64,000 nt of DNA from Thuidium tamariscinum (GCA_947034885.2 OX344754.2:12507501-12571500), one strand, 5' to 3'; positions 46,744-60,345 are shown, counted from the first letter of the stretch. Made by a program: numbers and translations. Notes: generated by a model from the sequence alone, not told the origin.

Positions 46744-49700
46744 GCATCAATTGTCGAGTTTCAGTGGTTCGTGCCGGCCAGTAACCGAATGCTTGAACTT
46801 GTACATATATCGAGCGCGAAGGTCTTGACAGCCAGAGTACTTCACTGACCAATTTAAGTAACATACATGGTGACGTGAGAGAATCTCCTGCTGGAATCCA
46901 CTGTGCTAGTGTGCTACTGTGAAAAGTCTTTGGAATAGATCTCGACGGGCCGATCGAAATGTACGTTATTCTGTAAACTAACGGTGCTCATGCGTTTCTT
47001 TGCTTCACATATGTAACAAACGGCAGCTTATAGTTTCCACAAAGGTACAAACTGGTACCCCTCTGATAATATCACACTCTCGGCATCCGAAATGCACATG
47101 ATCGATCATAGTCATGCAGTTTTGTATGTAACACTGATAACGTTATGTTGCGTACGTGTGAAAGCAAAGTATAAGAGTACTTAAGGTCACATGCAGGGTT
47201 CTTTCCTAGCCTTTAGTGAGAAATCGATCGGTGCATACAAATGGTAGTAGTGAAGGCGATATTAAAGAGGTCTGGGTGTATGAGTTCCTCATCTTAATTA
47301 TGTTCATTTGTCGGTGCAATTTTGTGCTGCAATTCTGAGTAACTTTCGTTAGTTGTGACCAGTGCCAGGGTATAAATTATCCGTTCTTTAATTTGTCAGA
47401 ACGATACTCTTGAGGTACGAGTGACTCAGGTGTGATGATTACAAAAACCTAACTTGAACAACGACATTTCTGGGATCATTAGGAAGAAAAACGTCCCAAA
47501 ATGTCCAAGGATTGGCCATTCGCAGTCCTTTAGCCTGTCGCAGAGAAGCTGTACCGAATTACATGTGACAGGGTAACGCTGGATGACCGCTGTGTCCGAC
47601 GCTTGATCCTACAGCCTGTTCGCCTCTCGATCGTCGCCAGATGTGCGTATGCGTAATCTGATTTTCAAAGAATCGACGAAGGAAACTTGACGTGGTCCAC
47701 ACAGCGAAGAGAACTGAAAGTACTTCAATTCTTAATAATTAGTAAGCCACCGTCTGTCTCCTGCAGTCTCAAGTGCGTGCAGACGATTGAACGCACCCAC
47801 AGTTCATCTTGGCAGCGTCTTTTCTGGCTGTACCAGAAGTAATTTAATTACTTAGAGCAAGGAAATAGCACTCACTAGACCACCAGCACCATGCAGTCTA
47901 CCAGCCAAAGTCCGACCTTGGAGGTTTCAATCTTACTAAACCTGACCTCATACCATGACCATGAGTGCAATTCAGAATGGAGTTCAAGAGCTTGGAACCT
48001 GCTAGTAGCTCCAATAGGGATTCTGTATGTGCAACTGCAATTGAGTGGGGGAATTGCAATAAGTAAAATGAATTTTTGTAAGGTTTGAGGTTCTAAAAAT
48101 GTACAAGATCATGAAGTTCCTCATTTTTGAGCTATAAATACAGCTACAATTAGAAGTTCTGCAGTTTGTTCATGGGCTAGCTTGAGCCTTGAGTGCCAGC
48201 AGGCATGGAAAAAAAATATGCATCAACCATTGAAGAATTGGGCATTGTTGGCTGATAACACTGAAACTCATGGACTAACAATACATTGATCCACAAGGCA
48301 CCCCTAATTTTGTTGATACCTGTTTTTTTGTTCAAGTACATTCTAATTTTCAAGCTATACCCTCAAGTTCAATGATACCCTTGAAAGTGGATATCATTAC
48401 CCATCTTAAGTATACCTCCAAAACCCAACCCACATTCAACACAGACTGCACAGACAGACCGCGTATTTAAACAAGGTCTCCCTCTCTTGCTTCCTGTGTC
48501 GTTTCTCATCACTCAGTTGGTGACCATGAACTGGGCCCAGGACATGGGCTCACAACTTCAATTCAGAGTCTGTCACTTGTTTTCAAAACATCTGGGTCCC
48601 CTCAAAATTCACAAGCAGATCGATATTTGGCACAGATAAATTAAATGATGCCTCCTTCCATTTCAAATATTAAGGATTGAAGGTCAATTTCATTGAACTG
48701 AGGTTATTCCTCAACTTTGGTACATTCAGGACATGCACCTCAAATGGAAATCTATGCCTGTCCTAGTTTTGAGAGCTACAGATTTGTGTCACAATTTTGG
48801 TGATAAGTTCTAGTGATCCAGGCATCCCTGAACACAAACTTAAGGTTGTCTCTTGAATATACTCCACTGCCATTTCATCTTAATCGTTGTTCATATCCAT
48901 ATCAACACCTCCAAAATTTCAAAAGTTTCAAGTTTGCTATAATATAAGTTAGCAAGCTGGTCAAAGTATCTTATGTTGCCCGGACCTGTGTGACCTTGAA
49001 TCTCAGATAGATTCGAATGTCTGGGTCTGACTTCTGAGTAGCTGGGGCTGCCATTTAAATCTTCGAAATGCAGGGCAAGTTGCAATTGAGGGTCATAAAT
49101 TAAACTTGTTCACACTCAAGCGCACAGGGCTCTCAATTCTGTCGGAGTCTGGTTTCAGTTGTTTCAAAAGAAAAAAACAAAACTGCAGTAAGATAGTACT
49201 GCACTGTACAAGGATGGCTCTGATGAGTTTCCAGATGGCCATAATTATCAAAGGAATAGTGCCAGGTTCTTGAGATTATGTTATTAGCAAAAACGACCAT
49301 TTAAGTTCTTCAGTGGAATCTTGCAAACTGAAGTGCCAGAACAAGGAGTCTGGCCATTGAATGCTAAGTTAATCTATTGAATGTGTCCTGCACTGCACAT
49401 GGTCATTCTGGAATGCAACATTATGAGAGCCTTGTCTCTTAAGCTTAACAGTATTTTCAATGTTGTCCCAGTATGTGACCCAGTACCTGTATAACTAACT
49501 TGAAATATTTAGAACTCGAAAATTGTCTCAGTGGAAGCTTATTGCAGGAAAGAACTTGGAGAAGCTACAAGAAAATTCAAAATTAGACAATGGACAAGTT
49601 CTTCATATGCAAGGTAAATATCTGAAATTATAAAGGTCTTAGCAAAATAGGATTACCAAAGCAAAATTTGGTCATTGATTTTCTAGAAGTGGCCAAAACT

Positions 49701-49779
49701 TGTGTTGTATGTGACGTTTTCATCATTTTTGTTTATGATTACAACATTTTATGAATCCATTCACTCGCTCCTTGCACTC
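46744..49779 (+). other. 3' flank of copy B, duplicated, no gene seen
   Basis: Alignable with the downstream DNA of A and C to about 48000, then with 38040-39170 of unit A. No open frame of interest is present. A short frame at 47891-48088 starts inside the block shared with C, but it is not maintained as a protein. Confidence 0.5.
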
Positions 49780-50872
49780 GGTGATTGCATGAAACACTTG
49801 TACTGCTGTATTGCATCATGTTTTGTGGTGACTAGTTTTTTAGCCATAACTTTTGTTTTTTAGCTCCAAATTATTCAAAAAATTTTAAATGGGTACTCAT
49901 AACTATTATACATCATTCAAAATTTTTGAGTATTTTTAAAAAATATTTTACTATTTTTAAATTGCCCCTGATTTTTTGTCACATATTCCAATTTAGGGGT
50001 TTTTAGTACTAAATTTAGAACCCAAAAAAATGAATTTTGAGTTGAAATTTTGAGAGGATGTTTTCTTAGTAGAATTATAGCTTATCTCAAAAGGAATTTC
50101 AAAAATAGTCATTTTCATGTGGTGTAGAAGTCTACAAAGAGACCTTTTTTCTACTTGCTTTTTGAAACGTGTAAAACATTTTTTTGGTGATTTTTTTGGT
50201 CAAGCCTTATCACCAAAAAGTCTTCTCAAATGGACTATTTTTATTTTTATTTTAAAAAATGTTTTTTATTTTTTATTAATTAAAACATTGAAGTATGTAT
50301 TTTCTTCACCGGAATTCTATGTGTTCTATGTCCAAAATTCTAGTGAAGAAAAATACAACTTCAACATTTTAATTTGTAAAAAATAGAAAAAAAAATTTAA
50401 TGAAATCTAAAAATTGGCCATTTGAGAAGACTTTTTGGTGATAAGGCTTGACCAAGGAAACCACCAAAAAAATGTTTTATATGTTTCAAAAAGCAAGTAG
50501 AAAGAAGGTCTCTTTGTGGACTTCTACACATCAAAAAAATGACTATTTTTAAAATTCCTTTGGAGATAAGCTATAAGTCTACTAATAGAATATCCACTCA
50601 AATACTCAGCTCAAAATTCGTTTTTTTGGGTTCTAAATAGTACTAAAACCCCCACAATGTCAAAGTGTGACAAATTAACAAAATTGAATTTTAAATATCA
50701 AATGATTTTTTTTAATTTGTAAAAAATAAGGATAATAATGTGAGTCAAGATATCTAGGAAGCCTTTTTTTTAATTTTGGGCACTTAGTTTTTTATTCAAA
50801 AGTTAGAGCCATCTTAAAGCGGTCAACCCAAAAAAACACAACAAATAGAACAAGTGTTTCATGCATTCACCC
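49780..50872. mobile_element. M-family element M6, 1.1-kb palindromic form
   Basis: The ends GGTGATTGCATGAAACACTTG and the complement of ...CATTCACCC are flanked by CACTC (49775-49779 and 50873-50877). Unit A (about 39165-39180) and unit 0 (about 8536-8550) show the empty site. Inside, about 50100-50240 and about 50400-50560 are inverted copies of each other, so the element looks like a head-to-head rearranged member. The 89-codon frame 50117-50386 is accidental. Confidence 0.75.
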
Positions 50873-51270
50873 CACTCTATCATTATGTGGTGCCAAACCC
50901 TAAGCCCTTGTGTTTACATCTCCAATTAAGGTACACTAGGTTTTTAAATTCCCACTTGATTTGGTAGTGTTTTCAAATGAATAAGTAGTTCTTGAAATGC
51001 ATTAATTCTATGCTGGAACATTAATTTGATAATAAATCTACTTAATCTTCTTGCATCCATGATTCATTCTTACATCCATAAATGAATATACCCCCAATAG
51101 AGTTTGTCGCAAAATTTATGTACTACATTACTTTGTTACATTATAGTGAGATGTATGCAAATTTGATTTTGGTGACACCAAATTTGACCAACTTTGTGGA
51201 TTTATTTAGGAAAAATGAAATATCAAGTAGATGAATTTTTGCTCTGGGTTTTGTGGACAATAATTTAATG

Positions 51271-51720
51271 TAGCCTAATTTCATTATAAATTTGAACTAG
51301 TTTGTGCAACTAAATAATTCAAACCTTCTTTCTTGCCCCAAACCCTAAAATATGAATTTCTTCTTGAAAAAACAAAATTAATACATATAACATTCTTACC
51401 TTGCAATCAGTTCAATGCATTCAATCAATTCAATGCAAGCAATCAAAATCCTAAATCCAAAAACTTAGTAAATGTCAAAGCCCTAAATTTCAAGTGCCTT
51501 CATGAAAGGTATGTCCTATCACCCACCTTCTAATTCGTTGCAATGTTAAATATTAATATATTTAATATATTAATTATAGTATTGAAATGCAGCAAATACG
51601 AGAACAAACATTAGAGTCTACTAGAGTCTAGTATATCCATTTAAAATTTTATTAATTCAATTAACACTCTATTTACAATACAAATATACAATAGATTTTT
51701 TTGGGAGGGGAGGAGAAGGA
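51271..51720. other. Intergenic DNA, nothing recognised
   Basis: Short AT-rich spacer with a small 'caattcaatgca' repeat near 51410. The unit B similarity fades here. Confidence 0.4.
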
Positions 51721-52825
51721 GGGTGATTGCAAGAAACACTTGTACTATTTGTTGTGTTTTTTATTTTTTCTAATTTAGTACTATGAGTACTACAAATATT
51801 GTGACCATATATATGGGATTTAGAAAAAGAAACATGGACCATCTATTGAAATTCAAATATATGGTTTTGATGACACATGGATCCAAGGTCAAGGATCATA
51901 AAGTCCCCTTAAAAGAAATCCATAGTCACCAATCATCAAAAAGAAGTCTACATTGCACAAAATGTAGGCCCCACTAAGACTATACAATCCTATCAAGTAC
52001 CTTAGAGTCCTATTCAAAGATAAAAGCTCATATTTATGCTAGAAATTCACAGTTTCACATTTTTATTTTTGAAAATTACTTAGATCATTCAAAAAATTAA
52101 TATTAAAAATGGCCATTGTTCCTAACTTGGATCCTTTTTTTAATATTGAAACAAAAAGAAAAATTCTATTTTTTATTATTCAGAAATCCATTAGGAATGT
52201 TGCTCATTTTAGGCCTATACAAAACTTTATCACAATAGGCAATCAAAAATCCCTCTCATGGAAAGTTGTATTTCCATAATAAGAAGGACTCTACAAAATT
52301 GTATAATGTACCTTTTCAAAAAAGGTACTCCATATTCAACGATGCTAATGTGTGAGCATGAACATGCGAGCATGTGAGCTTCTAATATGTATATAAATAG
52401 ATATACTACCACCTTTGAAAGTGTTTATAGTAAAAATATCTATAATATAGGTACCTATAGTATAAATACACTCTTATTATAGAAGGTTTCCATAGTATAA
52501 GCACCTATACTATAGGTGCATCATTTTTAAGGCTCATAAGCTCACACTTCTATACTCACATACTAGCAACCGTGCTCCCTATTGTCCATAGTACAAAAAA
52601 CCTCCAAATTGTCATTTGTGACATTTAATCACTAGTACTATTTAATACTACGTATTAAATTATTTTTGAAAATTATGAAAAAATTAGAGAAGGTGTTGAT
52701 AGTCATGAGTATCTTCCCTATAAATCTTAAGTCATTTGGAGCTTAAACACAAAAGTTATGGCTAGAAAACAGATCAACACTTAAATTGTGACGCAAAATA
52801 GTACAAGTGTTTCTTACAATCACCC
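51721..52825. mobile_element. M-family element M7 (1.1 kb)
   Basis: It begins GGGTGATTGCAAGAAACACT and ends AGTGTTTCTTACAATCACCC. The possible 4-bp duplication is AGGA on both sides. The right 220 bp resemble M4, and the central 0.7 kb is unrelated to other members, including a palindromic 'cctatactataggtgc' tract near 52500. Non-coding. Confidence 0.7.
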
Positions 52826-54208
52826 AGGAGGTTATTGTAGAAATCTTAAAAAGGAATTAAAATCATTATTATCTTCTATCCTTCATCAATAATAAAGGCC
52901 TTAAATCCATTTTGATGTTGCTAATTTACTTCTAAGCCATGTTTAGAATTTAGAACCAAGGCGTACGTACAATAAGTAAACCTTCACTTAATTGCGTGAA
53001 AAAATTTAGTGTAGCCCTTGAGCTCTAGGTTTTAGATTGCAATAAAATGTAAGTAATTTAGCTTACAATAAGACTACCTTAAAGTGATAATATAGTAGTT
53101 TCAATGTCTTTTGTGTGGTCACATATCAAATTTTTGGTTCAAATAGACTAAGCAAATTGTAGTGAAAGGCAATGCAAGTAGAAACTTAATTTCTTATTAC
53201 TTGGAGAATATGTTATAAATTTTCAAAAATAACACATTGTAGGAATGTAGGCCCTTACAATAGACATAAACTTAATAGGAAACAATGCAATTGAAATCTT
53301 GAAGGCATGGAGAATGGTGCATGAAAAAAAATATTCATACTTAGATACTTTGCTAATCAAGATAAATTTTGAATAGGAGACTTGATTTTCTTACAAGCAA
53401 ATTCTGACCTAGCACTAACATGGTACTAATGTAATTTCAAATGATGTACATGTAATTTCTATGATTTTTCAAAGTGCTAGCTACCTAGACCATCAAAATT
53501 GTCACACAAGTGCACCCAAATCTAAACTTTGTAAAAATCAACTATCAACGAATTACAGTGAAATATGTGTCCTTCAAATGCATGAGTGAATCAACATTAA
53601 GCATTTGGAAGACACATTTACCAAAGTCTAGGGACAAAAAAAAAGACAGATGCAAGAATCAATGCTTCCACCTTACTATTTTTTTCCCATATATATGATT
53701 TAAAATGATTTAAAATTTTCAAGCATGTAGCCAACTTGCCTTGAAGAATGAATCCAAGGAATTACAACCATTTTCCATAGTATTCTTGCATATCAATGTA
53801 ACCTTGTCAAGAATAACTACGTACCTAGTTTTTTGCAAGGTTAGAAAAATGATTTTTGTCAATTCAAATGCTAAAATCTTACAATCTATATGGTGGAATT
53901 TTTTTCCTACATCTTCTCAAACCAACATGTGACAAGATCCTATGGTTTCATGTTTTTTTTCAAAAATTATGGTACTTGTGCTGAAAATGGAGCATTTTTG
54001 GAGCATCTTTGTTGAAAACACAGTCATTAGTTAAAAACATTTAGAAGGTTAAGCTAAAAAAAATTTATGATATACTTTTTCAAGTATATATATTCCTATC
54101 TTATTTTTCAATAGCAGGCAAAGGAATGTAGACTGATGACATGCATCCTAGGGCTTTGACATTTGTTGGAGTCCTCTACAGATTATTTTGCCTTAGAGCA
54201 GTCCCTTA
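52826..54208. other. Intergenic DNA without recognised genes
   Basis: AT-rich, with only short accidental frames (for example 53510-53698). No bounded element was identified. Confidence 0.4.
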
Positions 54209-54617
54209 GAGCATCTCCATGCCAGACCCTTCAAGCAGGGGCGCTAAATGGGATTTGACATGGGTTGATGGTTAATGAAGGTACTTCATACTCCATGCCT
54301 ACACTCTTAATTCACTCACTAAACACATCTCTTAAGCCAAAGAACTACCTTTACAAAGCCAGGTGAAAGATGTCAGGCCAAGTGTTGGGCCTCCAAGCTC
54401 CAAATGGCTGAACATTCCCTGAGAGTGTGCCACAATTGAGGAAATCAAGGTTTAGTGAGCTACGGAGAAGAAACACAATAGTTGAGTGCCAATGTTACTT
54501 TGAAGTGTTTGCTAGCTAAATATTTTGTTTGGAGTGCCTGGCATGGGGCATTTTTATAGGGCAAACCTGCTACATTATCATTTTTCAGCCCTTTGGCGTA
54601 TAGGCATGGGGATGTTC
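54209..54617. mobile_element. 409-bp Tourist-like (PIF/Harbinger) MITE
   Basis: The ends GAGCATCTCCATGCC and (complement) GAACATCCCCATGCC are flanked by TTA on both sides (54206-54208 and 54618-54620). The sequence around 30387-30412 appears to be the matching empty site ('cttagagcaagtcc' then 'acaacacac'). A 3-bp TTA/TAA duplication plus GAGCATCTCC-type ends is usual for Tourist elements. Confidence 0.7.
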
Positions 54618-54620
54618 TTA

Positions 54621-55756
54621 ACAACACACTCAAGCATCATGGTGAAGCAAATCAATGGATGACAATTTTTTTGATATAGAAGATCAATGATACAGAACCT
54701 TTAGAGGACAATTATGGTATGTTATTGTGGGGCTACTCTTATGTTCTCATTTCCCTTTTAAGGTAAGAGGCTCAAAAAACAATCATCTAAGCATTGATGT
54801 GCCTTTTTCATGTACTTTTTGAGATGGAAATATTTTTAGCTTATTTTTGAGTCAAAGAAAAATAGATGAGGAATCTAACACAAGTCGTTTCATATTTTTT
54901 GAAGCATTATTGAATTAGTTATGAATTTTGAACACAATCTGGTCTAGGTCCTTATTTGTGATCATAGGCCCTTGGAAACCCATCCATGCATAGTTTGAAA
55001 AAAAATCATGCCTTGTTCAAAAACTAGCATTGCAACATGTGTAAAATAATTGAAATGGTTTCTAAAAGTACCCCTTTCTAAATGTGAAATGAATGCTTGA
55101 TTTAATCATTATTTCAGATTTTTCAATACTTGTAAGAAGGTAGTTGAACAACGAATTCTAATTTTGAGTTAAATTAGTCGACACCTAGCTACTTAGTAAG
55201 GAATGAACCAAGTGTGGTTTTGAAACCATCCATTGAAGAAGTATAAACAAATCTCATCAAGCTCCATTGTAATCCAGATTTCACTTTTCCGAAGTTCACA
55301 AGTCCATTTCGGAGCCCCTAGTGGATAGTTGAAAATGCCCGCTCATTTTAGAGCCCTTTCCTATAACTTACAAAATTATTTGAAAGAGAAGAGGGTGGAG
55401 CAAAAGTATTCGATTTGTTGGTGAGTCTAAGAGTCCCTCATGCACGTGGGCTACTGAATTTTGACCTCAAGCAGCTACAGTAGCCTTTTCGTCAATGCCA
55501 CCTAGGCAGCATCATGATCTATCATTGCTTGCATTTCTAGGCAGTGTTGCAATTTTGATTTCTCTTCTTTCTGCTTACTCTCTTCTTGCATGAAATCTTG
55601 GTGCTTTGACGTGGAGATTGCACAGACAAGCAAGGAACCAATTGGGGAAGTTACCCAGGTCAGTCTTCCAAGGAACAGATACAGTATCATGAGTTCTTTT
55701 GAAGATCTCCCTTTTGTTTTCCTGAAAGCCACATACCGGACCTTATTATTATTGTG
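54621..55756. other. Intergenic DNA without recognised genes
   Basis: It contains a segment near 54870-54930 similar to 8990-9060 ('caagtcgtttcatatttttt'), and the 54665-54760 segment parallels 30440-30545. These are dispersed or unit-derived repeats, and no gene is supported. Confidence 0.4.
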
Positions 55757-56020
55757 CTTTATTTTATTATTTTATTGGGAGAGAGAGAGATAAGGTCCCC
55801 CCCAGCAACTGAAGGCCCTGGACATTAGAGCATGCATCCCCTGTGGCTGGTTGAGAACTGAAGCCGCCAAAGGCTACGCCCTGGGAGCAAAAACAGTCCC
55901 CAGTCCCCACCCTGATGCGGGGGGTTGTTTTCGAATCACCAGCTGTTTTGGGCCCAACTGAAGGTATCTCAGCTTGGCATGTGCGGTGAGATTCTTGGTG
56001 GAGCCCCAAGTTGACCAATC
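55757..56020 (-). mobile_element. Possible SINE with A-rich tail
   Basis: Read on the minus strand, a GC-richer body of about 230 bp contains GGTGATTCGAAAAC, close to a tRNA-type B box, and ends in an (AATAA)n-like tail. A convincing A box and target duplications were not found, so the class is tentative. The reading frames inside are not convincing. Confidence 0.4.
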
Positions 56021-56182
56021 TTTGTGTACTATTGGATGAGCTTTTTATTTATTTATTTATATTGGTGGGCCAATGGAGCTCTCTGCTTCTTCTCTCCAGA
56101 AGAAACCTACTTTTTTTGTGACACATTTTGGGTGACATTCTTTCTTGATGTGAATGAAATGATGCATTGCAATTTGAAGTTG

Positions 56183-56456
56183 CTAAGGTAGGTACATCCA
56201 AAAGCGCCACTTATTCATACTATGCCTAGTTCCTGTTATTAGCTAGTTCAGATTTCTATGCAGTTGGCAAGTGAAAGCATGTTCCTACGCACCAAAGAAT
56301 GCAAGATTTGGATACCGTATGTAGAAGTTATTAACGGTCAAAGCTTGTTTCTGAAAGTGCCATCTATAGCATTTGAACATGATTGATTTTGGAAATGTAT
56401 GTGCACTATAGATGGCGCTTTTAGGAACAGGGCGCTTTTAGGTGTACCTACCTTAG
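56183..56456. mobile_element. 274-bp TIR element with AAAAGCGCC ends
   Basis: CTAAGGTAGGTACATCC plus AAAAGCGCC on the left is matched by GGCGCTTTTAGGTGTACC-type complement on the right, about 27 bp each. Inside lies a second inverted pair around 'gccatctatag' (56360 and 56409). The target duplication could be TA, but this is ambiguous. Confidence 0.65.
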
Positions 56457-57059
56457 TATTAATTTATGTTGACAAATAGCACCTACTTGACAACCTTGAT
56501 TTCAACCAGGTATTTCCATTGTTTACTATAGTTGATTTCTAACACTTAGTTGTACAATTTACAAGACAATTTATCATTACCAATATTTGCTTACTTGAAT
56601 GGAAAGGATGGGGTGTTTTTATACAATAAACTCTTCACTTTATTTAGTGTTTTTCCAAAAAAATCATTCAAGTTTGAATCTTTTCATAGAAGAAATATTT
56701 ATTTAATAGTTTTACAACATGATTGACATTGCTTGAGCTATCTTAATTATTGTTTAATTATAATTTTTTTTAAATGTTCAAATAACTTCATTTTGAAGTA
56801 ATACTACATAAAATCAAGAATGTAGTTATATATTTTTAAATGTGACAAATATGAACAATGTTATTACACTTGAATTATCATAGTGAAATGGGATGATGGG
56901 CCTTTAAGGCATTGGAAATTGTGCATTTTATTGATAGATGAGGTGATTGATGGATCATAAAATGATTGATGCATCAATGTGCACTAAATATATTCAAGTG
57001 ATTATTAATCAACTTAAAGTTCAAAGTGTTTAATAAATTTTACTGATTAACTACCAATA

Positions 57060-58080
57060 GCTTCAAATTAAAAGCCACTTTGTTTGGTGTGTTCGAAGAA
57101 AATAACAGAAGCTCTTTATACAAGTAGGATAGTGGTAGATAAAACAATTCATGTGGGATATGTGAACTAGAATTAATAAGAATTCATTTGCTCATAGTCA
57201 AGTCAAAACATAGAAATTGTGATCAAAATTACTATTCAAATCTTGTTAATATAATAGAATATAATTATTCAAAAAATTTGAACTAAAAATAGTTGAAGAA
57301 TCAAGATGAGTTTCATCTCCAAAAATTTTGTTTGAAGGTTAAAAACTTCAATAACAACTTATGGATAGAATTCAAAGAAAATGTTGAAAATGTCAAAAGA
57401 AATATGTCCCTTCCAACCCATCTTTGAAATTTGTTCATAACTTTTAGTTGAGTTTCAAAACCTCAAATGGATTTTTCACTTTTTAAAGATAAAATATAGC
57501 CTAATTCATGAAGATTTCCTTACTTCAAAATCTTTGAAAATAAATATTCTAGTATGCTAAAATGAGGTTTAAAATTCTACTATTTAGATACAATTCTTAT
57601 GTTTTGACTATAAATGGTTAAGCTCTCACCTAGGGAGGACACTTCTTGTGTATTTGGGGGACCCACGTGCGGTGATGGGGTATTTTTAGGGGGGCTATCA
57701 ATTACTTGTAATCATTACTTGGCAACATTAAAAGAGCCCCTATTTTACTATAAAGCGAAAAAATCAGCCATATTATCATCCCTATTTTATTTTTAAAACA
57801 CTTTGCCTTTTTAATGTCCCCTATTTTATATATAAATTTCTTATAAATTTTACCCAAGATTATTTAAATGTACCCTATCTTCCGCCGCACGTAGGTTATT
57901 AAAAAACGGGAAGTGTCCTCCCCTAGAGCTCTCATCTTCAAATTATCCCATACCTTTTGAAGATATATGATGAATGTCCAATTGATTTCATTATTAAAAA
58001 TAAAAAATCTTTAATCTTCATTTTCACTAAATTTTAATGAAGAAAATCTTTTACATTGCCACCAAAAAAATTTCTTGATG
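57060..58080. repeat. Dispersed repeat R1 copy
   Basis: Matches 1560-2120 and more weakly the arms of the 3.5-kb foldback element. It is interrupted by the 297-bp insertion at 57630-57926. Non-coding. Confidence 0.45.
57630..57926. mobile_element. 297-bp MITE with 8-bp duplication, hAT- or MULE-like
   Basis: The ends CTAGGGAGGACACTTC and (complement) CTAGGGGAGGACACTTC are flanked by AGCTCTCA (57621-57628 and 57927-57934). One extra base on the left could make this a 9-bp duplication with one mismatch. The empty site is at 1967-1974. An 8-bp duplication would favour hAT, and 9 bp a MULE. A second complementary block, ACGTGCGG, lies about 45 bp in from each end. The 60-codon frame within is accidental. 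Confidence 0.8.
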
Positions 58081-58930
58081 GTAGATGGTGATTAGGCTAT
58101 TTTGAACTTTTTTTGACAACTTGATCGAAGCACAAGGTGCAATAAATTACAAGGTATTTAATAATAATAAAAGACCTCAAATACTTAGGATGTTAGCCAC
58201 TTTAGACAATAGCAACCATTTGACCTTCAAATGTAATTTGACTAACAATACGTAGAAAACAATAAATGTGTATGATAAAATGTAGATTTAGGGCTCCAAA
58301 TGCTAGATTTTTTCTTTAATTTCAAAATAAGATTCAAATTATTTTTCTAGACTGATCAATATCTGTGATACAATATAGATTATGACCTTGCTACCATGTG
58401 CAATGAAATAAAATAAATTTATAATTTACTTGCCACAAGCCCACAATAAGTTTGACACATTTGGTTGTGAATTATTAATTGCCTAGTTTGATTTTGTAGC
58501 ATGCTTTCCATTTAGATATCAAGATTGCATCTTTACAAGACTTATGATTAAGTCTACTCTAAAAAATGGTAGATATGCCTTGTGCTCTTCATTCTTTAGA
58601 CTAGGATTGCATAGCCCAAAGTAGCATAATGTGATAGTAGCAAAGGCTTGAGTGAATTTTTGGTCTATGTCAGTTAATGAGAGCCTACCCCACAACCTCT
58701 CTATTTATGCCTATAAATGCCCCTACTATTACACAATAATGGCTTCAATCACTATTATGAATATCACATTGGTATAGGGCACTCTACTATTCTGTTCCAT
58801 TTGAATTCCATACATAAACAATTACTTCTATTACCACTGAGGCTATATTAAAGGGCGCATGAGGCAAATTATCATCCAATAGCTAAAGAGTAGTAGATTA
58901 GTAGAACAACAAATTAATAGTTTGCATGTC

Positions 58931-59002
58931 CAAATAGTTTAGTCAGTTAGAACAATGCAATCATAATTCACACACGAGGATTCAAATCCCTCTTTTGATA
59001 GG
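58931..59002 (+). other. tRNA-like A/B-box segment, possible SINE head
   Basis: TAGTTTAGTCAGTTAGAAC resembles an A box, and GGATTCAAATCCC about 25 bases later resembles a B box. Spacing and order fit a decayed tRNA gene or a tRNA-derived SINE. A cloverleaf is not evident. Confidence 0.3.
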
Positions 59003-59920
59003 AATAAAAACTTCCGGATAAAAATTGAATCTACAACAAAGTAGAATTAGACATTATGATAGTAGCTTATGAATCATCATATATAATTTATAAAAATATA
59101 TAGACTCAAATTGCATAGATTTGATTTTAAAGGTGGCAATTTGATGTAGCCGATGCGTGGCTTGTGACATCCATTATGTAGGGCCAGAGGGCTTTTTAGC
59201 TTTTTCCTTAGGATGAAACGTTGAAATCAAAATAAAGGAAAGTTAGAAAGTCCTATGATTGGTGATTCTTACCAATGAATACTTGTATAGTTGACTTCAT
59301 TGAAGGCGGGAAACCTACGACTAAGCAAGTTCCTTCCCTTGTTGACTCTATTCATCAATCGGTACGTGCTTCTGAGCACTACTAATGGTAAGTCATGAAA
59401 ACACCCGATTACATTTCGACCTTGAAATATAAAATTGTTTTACGTTATATGTATTGATTTATCAATTTTAGGAAACATGGTCCAAACCTGAACAACATCC
59501 AATTTCAATTATTCTAAAATGCTATTAAAAGTTGGATTGACAATCAATTGCGAGACTAAAGGTTCTAGGGGACTAAAGTCTCTAAATAGTACTATACAAC
59601 ACTTGGTGTCTACAAATGAATTATCATAAAGACTCGCAAGAAAAAACCTACATATTTCTAATAAAGAACTCTATTTAATTGATTGCCTAGTTTGATTTTG
59701 TAACATGCTTTTCATCTAAATACCAAGATCAATTGCATCTTTACAAGACTTATGATTAAGTCCACTCCATTGATTATACAAATGAAGGTATCATATAAAA
59801 AACTTTTTTGATACATTTTATTCCTTTTGTCCATGAAAATCAACAAAAAGGTTACACCTATGTAAGTGTTCCATGCATCAATTGAATGTTCAATTCATGA
59901 ATGAAAACCTTGAGATCAAA

Positions 59921-60345
59921 CAAATCATTGACAATTCTTTGCAAAGTGTTTAAAAGCTAGAGGCTCTAGTAAGTGAAAAGACTACAAGTTCTAGAACCCT
60001 TCGAGATAATAAATTGTGATTGCATCAACCTCATAATTGGTGTTCAAGAAACAAATCACTGACAATTCTCTACAGGGTGTTTAAAAGTTGGAGGCTCCAA
60101 CAAGTGAGGAGACTGCAGGTTTTTTTGAAGCCTTTGAGATCATAAACTATGATTGCATTATTCTCATAATCATCTTCATAATTGCTGTTCAAGAAACAAA
60201 TCACTGACAATTCTCTGCAGAGTGTTTAAAAGCTAGAGACTTCAGCAAGTGAGGAGACTGCAGATTCTAGAAGCTGAGGAGATCATAAATCGTGATTGCG
60301 TCAACCTCATAACTAGTGCTGCATATATCGACGTAGCAATGGTGA
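59921..60345 (+). repeat. Three tandem copies of a ~130-145-bp block upstream of gene C
   Basis: Blocks starting CAAATCAYTGACAATTCT occur at 59921, 60052 and 60197, each followed by 'tttaaaag.t.gag' and a 'gattgcat' or 'gattgcgt' tail. Units A and B have one copy each (about 31025 and 44139). The expansion lies 0.5-0.9 kb before the start codon. Confidence 0.85.

Larger units (their letters stand above)
42401..51270 (+). repeat. Tandem duplicated unit B
   Basis: The unit carries pseudogene B and shares upstream and downstream DNA with units A and C. Its 3' part 48890-51270 matches 38040-39540 of unit A, and 47880-48000 matches 63866-63990 of unit C. It has gained M6, a 182-bp TIR element and local tandem duplications. 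Confidence 0.7.

Noticed and set aside
58931..59002. A functional tRNA gene
   Set aside because: A- and B-box-like words are present, but an acceptor stem and cloverleaf could not be drawn, so only a tRNA-derived relic is suggested.
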